Shown here: positions 8,851 through 16,561 of the stretch, one piece after another | How the letters are laid out: every line of letters begins with the position of its first letter | Numbering within the stretch: position 1 is the first letter of the stretch | NCBI RefSeq assembly: GCF_014219065.1 | Contig: NZ_JACLGO010000011.1 | Span: 1 to 64,000, forward strand | Reading direction: 5' to 3' | Source: Halopseudomonas xiamenensis | Lineage (GTDB): Bacteria > Pseudomonadota > Gammaproteobacteria > Pseudomonadales > Pseudomonadaceae | Length of the DNA stretch: 64,000 bases | The notes under the pieces: model-generated | The model's input: the letters and a program-made list of their open reading frames with translations, nothing else | Database searches by the model: none | Told to the model about the DNA's origin: nothing | Made by a program: the position numbers and the translations under genes

Positions 8851-10112
8851 TGACGAATATGCCCGTCGCCATAGACCACGTATTTTTCACTGGTCAGCCC
8901 TTCCAGGCCAACCGGGCCACGGGCATGCAGCTTGTCGGTGGAGATGCCGATCTCGGCACCCAGACCGTACTCGAAGCCATCGGCGAAGCGGGTCGAGGCA
9001 TTGACCATCACCGAGCTGGAGTCCACCTCGGCGAGGAAGCGCCGCGCCCGCGTGAAGTCCTCGGTGACGATGGACTCGGTATGCTGCGAGCTGTAGCGAT
9101 TGATATGCTCCATCGCCTGGTCCATGTCCGTGACCACACGGATCGACAGGATCGGCGCCAGGTATTCGGTGGACCAGTCCTCCTCGGTCGCTGCCAGTGC
9201 CTGGGACAGGATGGCGCGGGTCTGCTCGCAGCCACGCAGCTCGACACCCTTGGCGGCATACAACGCGGCGATGCGCGGCAGGAACTCGGCGGCGATCGCC
9301 TGGTGTACCAGCAAGGTCTCCATGGCATTGCACACGCCATAGCGGTGGGTCTTGGCGTTCAGCGCAATGGCCTCCGCCTTGTCCAGGTCGGCGCGGTCGT
9401 CGACGTAGACGTGGCAGATACCATCCAGGTGCTTGATCACCGGCACCCGCGCATCGCGGCTGATGCGCTCGATCAGGCCCTTGCCGCCACGCGGCACGAT
9501 CACATCGACGTATTCCGGCATGCTGATCAGCGCGCCCACGGCGGCGCGGTCGGTGGTTTCCACCACCTGCACCACTTCCTGGGGCAGCCCGGCGGCATCC
9601 AGCCCCTGGCGGATGCACTCGGCGATCGCCCGGTTGGAATGAATGGATTCCGAGCCGCCACGCAGGATGCAGGCGTTGCCGGCTTTCAGACACAGGCTGG
9701 CGGCCTCGACGGTCACATTCGGCCGCGATTCATAGATGATGCCGATCACCCCCAGCGGTACGCGCATGCGCCCGACCTGGATGCCCGAGGGCAGGTACTT
9801 CATGTCGCGGATGGCACCGATCGGGTCGGGCAGTGCCGCCACCTGGCGCAGACCTTCGACCATGCCCTGCAGGCCCGCCGGCGTCAGCGCCAGGCGATCG
9901 AGCATGGCCTCGTCCAGGCCGTTGTCACGCCCGGCCTGCAGGTCCAGCGCGTTGGCCACGATCAGACTCTGCGCCGCCGCCTCGATGGCATCGGCGGTGG
10001 CCAGCAGCGCCTCGTTCTTGACCGCCGTGGTGGCCCGGGCAATGACGCGCGATGCGGCGCGTGCCTGACGGCCCAGTCCGGTCATGTACTCCACTACCTG
10101 ATCAGCACTCAT
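8847..10112 (-). CDS. proA: Glutamate-5-semialdehyde dehydrogenase (gamma-glutamyl phosphate reductase)
   Basis: Reduces gamma-glutamyl phosphate with NADPH in proline synthesis. It has the aldehyde-dehydrogenase fold: [14 protein letters not shown] at the cofactor site, ILRGGSES, and the catalytic Cys in [16 protein letters not shown] at 10112 ([10 protein letters not shown]) is chosen over the in-frame TTG at 10124; 421 aa matches the family. First gene of the core minus-strand run; the next gene to the right is divergent. Confidence 0.96.
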   Translation of the reverse strand: MSADQVVEYMTGLGRQARAASRVIARATTAVKNEALLATADAIEAAAQSLIVANALDLQAGRDNGLDEAMLDRLALTPAGLQGMVEGLRQVAALPDPIGAIRDMKYLPSGIQVGRMRVPLGVIGIIYESRPNVTVEAASLCLKAGNACILRGGSESIHSNRAIAECIRQGLDAAGLPQEVVQVVETTDRAAVGALISMPEYVDVIVPRGGKGLIERISRDARVPVIKHLDGICHVYVDDRADLDKAEAIALNAKTHRYGVCNAMETLLVHQAIAAEFLPRIAALYAAKGVELRGCEQTRAILSQALAATEEDWSTEYLAPILSIRVVTDMDQAMEHINRYSSQHTESIVTEDFTRARRFLAEVDSSSVMVNASTRFADGFEYGLGAEIGISTDKLHARGPVGLEGLTSEKYVVYGDGHIRQ

Positions 10113-10201
10113 TTCATTCACCAAGCATCTGCGACAACAAGGCCCGCATTATACCGGTCCCTCCGGAGGCTGGACAGGGCGAACCTGCTATCATCGCTGA
10201 T

Positions 10202-10903
10202 ATGTCTGCGACTAATTCTTTCCATCAAGCTCCGAACCCTCTGCCACGAGGGTTCTTCCAACGTGACAGCCGCGAGCTGGCGGTTCGCCTGCTGGGCAAG
10301 GTCATCCGTCATTATCACCAGGGGCACTGGCTGTCGGCACGCATCATCGAGACCGAGGCCTACCTGCGCGAGGAAAAGGGCAGCCACGCCTCGCTCGGCC
10401 TGACCCAATCGCGCCGGGCGCTGTTCATGGCGGCCGGCACCCTGTACATGTACTACGCCCGCGGCGGCGACTCGCTGAACATCAGCGCCGAGGGTGAAGG
10501 CGATGGCGTGCTGATCAAGTCCGGCTATCCGGTGGTCGACGATATCAGCGGCCCGGACAGCCTGGCACTGATGCAGCAGCTAAATCCTGCGGCCAATGGC
10601 CAGCCACGCCCGGCGGCGCGACTGTGCAATGGCCAGACCCTGCTGTGCCGCTCGCTGCACCTGAAGGTGCCGATCTGGAACGCCCAGGTGCCTGACCCGC
10701 AGCAATTGGTCATCGATGACGACGGTTATCGCCCGCAGCAGATCATCCAGACCACCCGCCTGGGCATTCCACTGGGCCGGGACGAGCACCTGCCCTACCG
10801 CTTCGTCGACAGCGCCTATGCGCCCTACTGCACGCGCAACCCGCTGGGCCGGACGCGCCAGGAAGGGCAGGACTACCATCTGCTCGACGACGTACCCGAT
10901 TGA
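10202..10903 (+). CDS. Alkyladenine (3-methyladenine) DNA glycosylase, AAG/Mpg family
   Basis: Excises 3-methyladenine and other alkylated purines. The active-site segment is IIETEAYLREEKGSHAS (the Glu of ETEAY activates water), and the C-terminal CTRNPLGR matches the family's closing motif. 233 aa. Start ATG at 10202 (MSATNSF) is chosen; the open frame extends upstream into proA on the other strand without a credible start. Family assignment is sound, substrate range is inferred. Its stop is immediately followed by the next gene. Confidence 0.9.
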   Translation: MSATNSFHQAPNPLPRGFFQRDSRELAVRLLGKVIRHYHQGHWLSARIIETEAYLREEKGSHASLGLTQSRRALFMAAGTLYMYYARGGDSLNISAEGEGDGVLIKSGYPVVDDISGPDSLALMQQLNPAANGQPRPAARLCNGQTLLCRSLHLKVPIWNAQVPDPQQLVIDDDGYRPQQIIQTTRLGIPLGRDEHLPYRFVDSAYAPYCTRNPLGRTRQEGQDYHLLDDVPD

Positions 10904-12130
10904 ATGGAAAGCCTGCTGAGCGGTGAGCTGATCATCTGGCTGGGCAGTCATACCCGCTGGCTGGGTCTGGCCATCTTTCTCATCGCGCTGACCGAATCAC
11001 TGGCGGTCGCCGGCCTGGTGGTGCCCGGCGTATTGCTGCTGTTCGCCGCCGCGGCACTGGCCGGCAGCGGCAACCTCGGCCTGCTCGCCACCCTCGGCTG
11101 GGCCTTCGGCGGCGCGGTCTGCGGCGATCTGCTCAGCTTCGCCATGGGTCGCTGGTTCCACCAGGACATCCGCCGCCTCGGCATCTTCGCCCGGCACCCG
11201 CAATGGATCGACCGCGGCGAAGCCTTCTTCCGCCACTACGGCATGTCCAGCATCATCCTCGGCCGCTTCATCGGCCCGATCCGTCCGATCATCCCGATGA
11301 TCGCCGGCATGTTCGACATGCCCACCTGGCGCTTCCTGCTGGTCAACATCCTCTCGGCCCTGGCCTGGGCCCCGGTCTATGTGCTGCCCGGTTATCTGGC
11401 CGGCAACGCGGCACGCTGGCCGGTGCCCGAATCCTTCTGGAGCGAGGCGCTGCTGCTGGCCGGCGGACTTGCCGGCTTCGGCTTCGCCCTGCTGATGCTG
11501 CTGCGCAGCCAGCAGCGCTGGAGCAGCCTGGCAGCGGCCGCGCTATGCCTGGTCGCCTGGCTTGGCCTGGTGCTCAGCGCGCCCTGGCTGAACGTGTTGT
11601 ATGGCACCCTGCAGCAATGGCTGGGCGGCAGCGGCCCGACGCTGACGATCCTACGCAGCTGGCTGGCGCCGCTGAGCAACGAGGCATTCCTGTTGCTGAG
11701 CTATCTGCCAGCACTGTTGCTGCTCGCGATATTGCGCCATGGCTGGCAGTTGCTGTTGCTGCTGATCAGCGCGCTGCTATGCCTGGCATTGGGATTGCTG
11801 CCAGAGGCGGGGTCGACCCGACTGGCGCTGCTGTTGTCGCTGATATTCGGGCTGGCCATGCTCGGCAACCGCGACCAGAGCTTCTGGCTGCGCCTGAGCT
11901 GGGGCCTGTACGCCATACCGCTGTGCCTGCTGCCCATCACCGCCTGGTTGATCCTGCCAGTAGCAGCCCCCGTGGTGCTTGCCAGCCTGTTGCAAGCCGC
12001 CTGCGCCAGCCTGCTGGCGATCTGGCTGCTGGAACGCAGCGGCCCCTTGCGCGCCCTGCCCCGGCCGTGGTCGACATTGCTGCCCGGCTGGCCATTACTG
12101 GCAGGACTGGCGCTGCTGCTCGGCCTGTAA
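10904..12130 (+). CDS. DedA family membrane protein with long hydrophobic C-terminal half
   Basis: Residues 1 to about 200 form a DedA/VTT domain: ESLAVAGLVVPG near the first re-entrant segment and the signature LGRFIGPIRPIIPMIAGMF. DedA proteins are lipid-linked membrane transporters or scramblases that support proton-motive force and undecaprenyl-phosphate recycling. Pseudomonads often carry a DedA-PAP2 fusion of similar size, but in the C-terminal half here I cannot find the PAP2 motifs (KxxxxxxRP, PSGH, SRxxxxxHxxxD), only six or so hydrophobic helices. The ATG abuts the TGA of the glycosylase gene. 408 aa. Confidence 0.85.
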   Translation: MESLLSGELIIWLGSHTRWLGLAIFLIALTESLAVAGLVVPGVLLLFAAAALAGSGNLGLLATLGWAFGGAVCGDLLSFAMGRWFHQDIRRLGIFARHPQWIDRGEAFFRHYGMSSIILGRFIGPIRPIIPMIAGMFDMPTWRFLLVNILSALAWAPVYVLPGYLAGNAARWPVPESFWSEALLLAGGLAGFGFALLMLLRSQQRWSSLAAAALCLVAWLGLVLSAPWLNVLYGTLQQWLGGSGPTLTILRSWLAPLSNEAFLLLSYLPALLLLAILRHGWQLLLLLISALLCLALGLLPEAGSTRLALLLSLIFGLAMLGNRDQSFWLRLSWGLYAIPLCLLPITAWLILPVAAPVVLASLLQAACASLLAIWLLERSGPLRALPRPWSTLLPGWPLLAGLALLLGL

Positions 12131-12247
12131 CACAGCCATAGCCCGACGCGGCGGTAGCGGCATTCAGCAAACCAATGACACCACCGGCGCGTTGACCTTT
12201 GCGGCCCGCCCTTGCCAACATGGCTAAGCTGAATCCAGACAATAACT

Positions 12248-12284
12248 CCCTCTCCCCTTGCGGGAGAGGGCTGGGGAGAGGGGG
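12248..12284. repeat. REP-like palindrome (CCCTCTCCCC family)
   Basis: CCCTCTCCCCTTGCGGGAGAG followed by GGCTGGGGAGAGG. Two further copies, in opposite orientations, lie at 21095-21134 and 21238-21278. Extragenic and palindromic, between the DedA gene and the MaoC gene. Confidence 0.8.
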
Positions 12285-12352
12285 AAAGCTTTCTACTCCG
12301 AAAACTCACCCACCCTCAATCACCCCCAACAACAAAACCAACGGAGCACACC

Positions 12353-12808
12353 ATGACCGCCGTACCCGTATCCGAACTGACCTCCTACATCGGCAAAGAC
12401 CTGGGCCATTCCGAGTGGCTGCTGATCGACCAGCAACGCGTCAACCAGTTCGCCGAGTGCACCGGCGACCACCAGTTCATCCACATCGATGAAGAAAAGG
12501 CCAAGCAGACCCCGTTTGGCGGCACCATCGCCCATGGCTTCCTGTCGCTGTCCCTGATCCCGGCCCTGTCGGCTGGCCTGGCGATGCGCCCGGAGGGCCT
12601 GAAGATGGCCGTCAACTACGGCCTGGACAGCGTACGCTTCATCCAGCCAGTGCGCGTCGGCTCCCGCGTACGCATGCAACTGACCGTGATCGACGTGACC
12701 GAGAAGAACCCCGGCCAGTGGCTGGTCAAATCCCGCGCCACCCTGGAAATCGAAGGCATCGACAAGCCGGCGTATATTGCCGAGACGCTGGCGCTGTATT
12801 TCGTCTGA
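12353..12808 (+). CDS. MaoC-like (R)-specific enoyl-CoA hydratase family protein
   Basis: Single hot-dog domain of 151 aa. The hydratase-2 motif is readable as FAECTGDHQFIHIDEEKA with catalytic Asp39 and His44, followed by GGTIAHGFLSLSL. Such proteins hydrate trans-2-enoyl-CoA to (R)-3-hydroxyacyl-CoA (PhaJ-like) or act in related dehydrations; the closest subgroup by look is the NodN-like MaoC proteins of pseudomonads. A GGAG ribosome site precedes the ATG. Substrate not predictable. Confidence 0.88.
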   Translation: MTAVPVSELTSYIGKDLGHSEWLLIDQQRVNQFAECTGDHQFIHIDEEKAKQTPFGGTIAHGFLSLSLIPALSAGLAMRPEGLKMAVNYGLDSVRFIQPVRVGSRVRMQLTVIDVTEKNPGQWLVKSRATLEIEGIDKPAYIAETLALYFV

Positions 12809-12821
12809 CCCGAAACCTGAC

Positions 12822-12856
12822 GGTGTAGCGCCCCGGTCGCGTTCGGGCGCTACGCC
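12822..12856. terminator. Palindromic hairpin between convergent genes (dispersed repeat family)
   Basis: GGTGTAGCGCCC and GGGCGCTACGCC pair over 12 bp with one G-T pair around an 11-nt loop. It lies between the convergent MaoC gene and the outer-membrane protein gene, so it can act as a terminator, and its arms resemble the palindromic repeats at 26492 and 58108. Confidence 0.55.
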
Positions 12857-12865
12857 AACCCAAGC

Positions 12866-13492
12866 CTACAAACGCACCCCGACATTGACCATGGCCGCGG
12901 CAGCCCCCAACAGCACCACGTCCACCCCTACCCGCTGGTAACTGGCCCCGACTGAGGGAATCACTGCCGGAGCCACGCCGAAACGGTTGAGGGGTATCTT
13001 GTCGCGATACTCTCCCCGGTAGCCATACAGCAGCCCCGCCGTGAGCTTGGCATTGAAGGGCGTACCCGCAAACTCGAAACGCTTGCCGGTATAGCCGTAC
13101 CAGGACCGCTCACCAAAGGAGTGCTGAAAGGTCGCGGCTCCCCACAGATAGCTGTCATCCCGATGACGCTCCAGGCCGATCAGGTCCTGATTGTTGTTAT
13201 GGTCTGGCTGGGGATCGAAGTGCGTGGTCCATACGCTCCCCTGCACATACCAGCCTGGCTCCGCCGGTTCCGGTGCTGCCAGCTTGCGCGCCAGCTCCAG
13301 CGGGCGTTGCAATAGCGCCGAACTGTCGGCTGCGCCTTCCCCCTCAACCTCGTCCCCGGCCAGCAGCTCTGCACTGCTGAACAGCAGGGCCAGGCCAAGG
13401 GTGAGATGCCTGCTGAGGAGAGCGACATCGGATGGCAGCCTACGGGTCGAACGATAGCGGGCTGGGTAGTACGGAGCACTGTTGAACAACAT
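12866..13492 (-). CDS. Conserved outer-membrane beta-barrel protein of unknown function
   Basis: 208 aa with an unusually long basic N-terminal stretch (to about residue 30) before a hydrophobic signal segment HLTLGLALLFSSAELLAG. The mature part alternates polar and aromatic residues as in small barrels: WYVQGSVWTTHF, SWYGYTGKRFEF, KLTAGLLYGYRGEYRDKIPL. Resembles a conserved Pseudomonas family sometimes mislabelled as glycerol-3-phosphate transporter and reminiscent of PagP in the YGYRGEY and GVAPAVIPSVG segments; I make no enzyme claim. Start ATG at 13492; a GTG at 13510 is possible. Confidence 0.75.
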   Translation of the reverse strand: MLFNSAPYYPARYRSTRRLPSDVALLSRHLTLGLALLFSSAELLAGDEVEGEGAADSSALLQRPLELARKLAAPEPAEPGWYVQGSVWTTHFDPQPDHNNNQDLIGLERHRDDSYLWGAATFQHSFGERSWYGYTGKRFEFAGTPFNAKLTAGLLYGYRGEYRDKIPLNRFGVAPAVIPSVGASYQRVGVDVVLLGAAAAMVNVGVRL

Positions 13493-13575
13493 GATGAGAC
13501 GAGTTTCCACGATGACAGTAACCTACGCAGCTGACCGGCTGCGCGATGAAAAGTTCGCGAAGCCCGAGTGTCGGG

Positions 13576-14004
13576 CTACTGCCAATCCAGACTGATCAAC
13601 AGCCACTCATTACCGCCAAGCTCCCATTCGCTACGTACCTGATAATAATCGAGCCGCTCTGGAATCAACCCTTGCGCGCCGGTAACCGCGACCTGAGCCG
13701 TACATTGGCCCCGATAGTTGAAACCGGCATCCAGCTGGCACTGACGGTTGAGGACGATGATGTTGACGTTCTTATAACGCAGAAACAAGCCAAGCATCTG
13801 CTGGTGAATGGCCTGCTTGTTGTAATACTGCTGAGCCATGAAGTCGTCATGCAACTGCTTGACCACAGCGCCAGCCTGCTTGTTTTCCAGATTGCCCTGC
13901 AACTGTTTGGCCGCCTCATTCAGGGCGCCTTCGGGTGATGGCAAGCTGCAGGCGGTCAGCATGAGGGTTGCCAGGGCCAAGAGCAGTCCTTTGACGGGGT
14001 GCAT
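13576..14004 (-). CDS. Small lipoprotein of unknown function
   Basis: 142 aa starting MHPVKGLLLALATLMLTAC; the lipobox LTAC gives a lipidated Cys at residue 19. The mature domain (helix-rich start, then strands such as VNIIVLNRQCQLDAGF and EWLLISLDW) has the feel of an NTF2-like fold, which is only an impression. Start chosen at 14004 because an AAGGAGAA ribosome site lies just upstream and it begins the signal peptide. Confidence 0.8.
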   Translation of the reverse strand: MHPVKGLLLALATLMLTACSLPSPEGALNEAAKQLQGNLENKQAGAVVKQLHDDFMAQQYYNKQAIHQQMLGLFLRYKNVNIIVLNRQCQLDAGFNYRGQCTAQVAVTGAQGLIPERLDYYQVRSEWELGGNEWLLISLDWQ

Positions 14005-14082
14005 AAATGCTTCTCCTTGATGTTGATACCGCATCATGGCGTAATGCTATTTCAGAAAACAGTGAATTATTCCCTGCCCGTC

Positions 14083-14104
14083 ATCCTTCGCGAAGGCGAA
14101 GGAT
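14083..14104. repeat. Perfect 9-bp hairpin (TCCTTCGC type)
   Basis: ATCCTTCGC and GCGAAGGAT form a perfect stem around GAAG. It resembles the small extragenic palindromes seen in many proteobacteria (tccttcgc/gcgaagga). Only one copy was noticed in the window. Confidence 0.55.
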
Positions 14105-14295
14105 CCACCGACCGCTCCGACTCAATCGGCACCATGAACCCTCGGCCTCGGCTTTGGCATCCTGCGTCGCCCTATCTCCTGCATCCATGCAGTCAAGACC
14201 GAGGGGTGAACTGAATCCGGTCTTGTCGTCGCACAGGCGCGCGACAACCCCAGGGCCATGATTCGCTGATCCCGTGCGCAACAGCCTGAAAACCA

Positions 14296-14330
14296 CAAAG
14301 CCCCGGCCGATCCGACCGGGGCTTTGTTTT
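14296..14330 (-). terminator. Strong intrinsic terminator after the sulfatase gene
   Basis: CAAAGCCCCGG and CCGGGGCTTTG make an 11-bp perfect stem with a 9-nt loop, flanked by T-rich runs on both sides, so it could work in both directions. It is 14 bp past the sulfatase stop. Confidence 0.85.
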
Positions 14331-14343
14331 GTCTTGCTGTTAC

Positions 14344-16533
14344 TTATTCAGGACAGGCTCCCAGGTTGGCCTGGATGATTGCCAGGTCCTGCGCGTCGGT
14401 CAGGCCGTCATGGTTGAAGTCGTACATGCTGGACTGCCCCCATTCCGAACTGAGCTGCGTGTAGTTGTCGATATCCTGCTGATCGACAACGCCATCGCCA
14501 TTACCATCACCGGGACAGGCCTTGTGCGAACTGAGCAGCAGATCGAGTCGATGTTCCAGTTCATCGAAGTGCTGCTGCTCGGCGGTAGTGAGTCCACCGG
14601 GGCGCTGTCGCAGGTCGTCCCCTTCGCGATCCAGGTCAGGTTCTGGTGCAGCCTGGTCGATACGGTAGAATTCCTCGGTTTCCACCGGCACGCTGCCATC
14701 GGTTGCCGGGTCGTAATCCAGCGCCTGGTTGCGCACCAGCTTGTAGTCATCGTTGCGCATGGCCATGTAGTCGGTGGCACCCATGGTGATCTTGTTCTGC
14801 TCATAGTCGCCGGGGGCATCTTCGTAGATGGCCTGGTTGACCTGCCAGCAGTGATCCACTTCCTTGAGAACGCCATTGGTACCCACGCTGGCCTCCGGTC
14901 CCCACCAGACGCCGCCGTTGTCGGCGCAGACCTGGGCTGACATGGGAGTATGGGAACAGAAGTTGCCATTGAACACGCAAGGCCCGTTCACGGCATCGTT
15001 GGCCAGGATATTCAGCCCACCATGGGTGAAGTTGACTTCACGCACGCTGTCCCGTTCGGGATTGGTCAGGTAGGACAGCATCTCCTCGGCATCCGTACCG
15101 TGGGGCACCACCTGGTCCAGATCCACACCGGCGACATCGGCGAAGAACTGGAACAGGTCAACCGCATTGACCATATGTTCCACATTGCGATCCGGCTGCT
15201 CGACCAGCGGGCCGGAAATGACCAGCGGCACCCAGACGCCGGTCTGATAGGCGGAGCCCTTGGCGCGGGTCAGATCAAAAGGGCCTTTGACCGTGGGAGC
15301 GAAGGAGCCATTGTCCCCCACCACGACCACCATGGTATTGCTGGTCTGGGGGTCGTAATTCAGGCTGCCATCGTCCCCGCGCGTGGCGATACCGGTTTCC
15401 ACCAGCAGGCGCCCCAGCTCGGTGTCCAGCGACTCGATCATGGTATCGGTGATGTTCCTCTGATTGAGCGGTGCATCGGAAGTGCAGTTGGGGGTGAGGA
15501 TGCTGGCCGCTCCGGAGGGAACCAGCTCAGCCGGCGGATGCTGCAGTGGTGTATGGGCTGAACTGAAGCTGAGGGTGGCCATCCACGGCGTGCCATCACT
15601 GCGAGTATTGATCCAGTCAATGGCAGTATCCACTTCTATGGTCGCCCGGTAGCCGCGAGAACGTGGGTCCGTCAGGCTCACATCCTCGGCCTCACCATCC
15701 CGGTTGATCAACAGCTTGGAAACATAGTGAGCATTTTCCAGATCGAAGTTCACGTAGTCCGGCGGTGAAGCCTCACAGGGCTCACTCGGCACCAGTACGC
15801 CGCCCTGGGTCAGGCATCGCAGCCCGGCCGGATCGCCGTGAACCTCCCCGGCCATCTCGGTACAACTGGTGCCGCCGCCGGCCTGGGGAATATAACAGGC
15901 CCCGGCATGGACGCCGCCGGGCGCGCCTACCCCAGGCACAAAGCCGCAGGAATACTGGTCAGTGTCGCCAACACCTCCGGCGGTGGTATCGATCGACGCC
16001 GGCAAGCCGCCCCATCCGTAGAAGGTGTCCCAACCCAGTGCAGTGGGAGCTTCAAAGCCGGCCGGGTTGTTTTCCGGACCGCCGAGGTGGAACTTGCCGA
16101 ACATGGCGTTCTCATAACCGGCGGTGGCCAGGACCTTGGGAATGGTCATCGCATAGGGAGACACATGGGAGTTGGCCAGGTCGTTTGGCCCAATCGCCTG
16201 CAGCACGTTGGTGCGCATCGGGTACAGACCGGTCATGAAGGTCGCCCGGCTGGGCGAGCATTCGGGCATGGCCCAGGCGTTGCGAAAGCGGATACCTCCA
16301 TCGGCGATGGCGTCGATGGATGGCACCGCTGGCGCCTTGGCCCCGCCATAGCCGAAGGACTCCATCTGATCGATACCGACGTCATCCATGATGACGAACA
16401 GGATGTTGGGCGGCTGGTCACCTGCCGGCGGATCATTGGATGATGATGAACTGCTGCCGCTGTCGAGCCAGCAGGATGCCAGCGACATCGAAGCAACCAG
16501 CAACGCACCTTGACGTAAGAGTCTGAACTGCAT
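14344..16533 (-). CDS. Lipoprotein sulfatase (formylglycine type) with C-terminal dockerin-like module
   Basis: 729 aa. A lipobox ending LASC gives a lipidated Cys21. The arylsulfatase/alkaline-phosphatase fold begins PPNILFVIMDDVGID (metal-binding Asp50, Asp51), and the sulfatase signature CSPSRATFMTG puts the Cys to be converted to formylglycine at residue 92. The C-terminus carries two dockerin I/EF-hand calcium loops, DGNGDGVVDQQD and DFNHDGLTDAQD (about 675-729). Substrate (sulfated polysaccharide, aryl or alkyl sulfate) cannot be told. No sulfatase-maturing enzyme gene is in the window. 28 bp downstream of the octaheme cytochrome on the same strand, so likely co-transcribed. Confidence 0.92.
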   Translation of the reverse strand: MQFRLLRQGALLVASMSLASCWLDSGSSSSSSNDPPAGDQPPNILFVIMDDVGIDQMESFGYGGAKAPAVPSIDAIADGGIRFRNAWAMPECSPSRATFMTGLYPMRTNVLQAIGPNDLANSHVSPYAMTIPKVLATAGYENAMFGKFHLGGPENNPAGFEAPTALGWDTFYGWGGLPASIDTTAGGVGDTDQYSCGFVPGVGAPGGVHAGACYIPQAGGGTSCTEMAGEVHGDPAGLRCLTQGGVLVPSEPCEASPPDYVNFDLENAHYVSKLLINRDGEAEDVSLTDPRSRGYRATIEVDTAIDWINTRSDGTPWMATLSFSSAHTPLQHPPAELVPSGAASILTPNCTSDAPLNQRNITDTMIESLDTELGRLLVETGIATRGDDGSLNYDPQTSNTMVVVVGDNGSFAPTVKGPFDLTRAKGSAYQTGVWVPLVISGPLVEQPDRNVEHMVNAVDLFQFFADVAGVDLDQVVPHGTDAEEMLSYLTNPERDSVREVNFTHGGLNILANDAVNGPCVFNGNFCSHTPMSAQVCADNGGVWWGPEASVGTNGVLKEVDHCWQVNQAIYEDAPGDYEQNKITMGATDYMAMRNDDYKLVRNQALDYDPATDGSVPVETEEFYRIDQAAPEPDLDREGDDLRQRPGGLTTAEQQHFDELEHRLDLLLSSHKACPGDGNGDGVVDQQDIDNYTQLSSEWGQSSMYDFNHDGLTDAQDLAIIQANLGACPE

Positions 16534-16561
16534 GGCATATCCCTCTTGCTTTTATATCAGG

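Larger units (their letters stand above)
14005..14343. other. Intergenic stretch with two hairpins, no gene
   Basis: No credible coding frame. It holds the upstream region of the small lipoprotein gene, a compact hairpin at 14083-14104 and the terminator of the sulfatase gene at 14296-14330. The open frames here show no recognisable protein. Confidence 0.6.
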
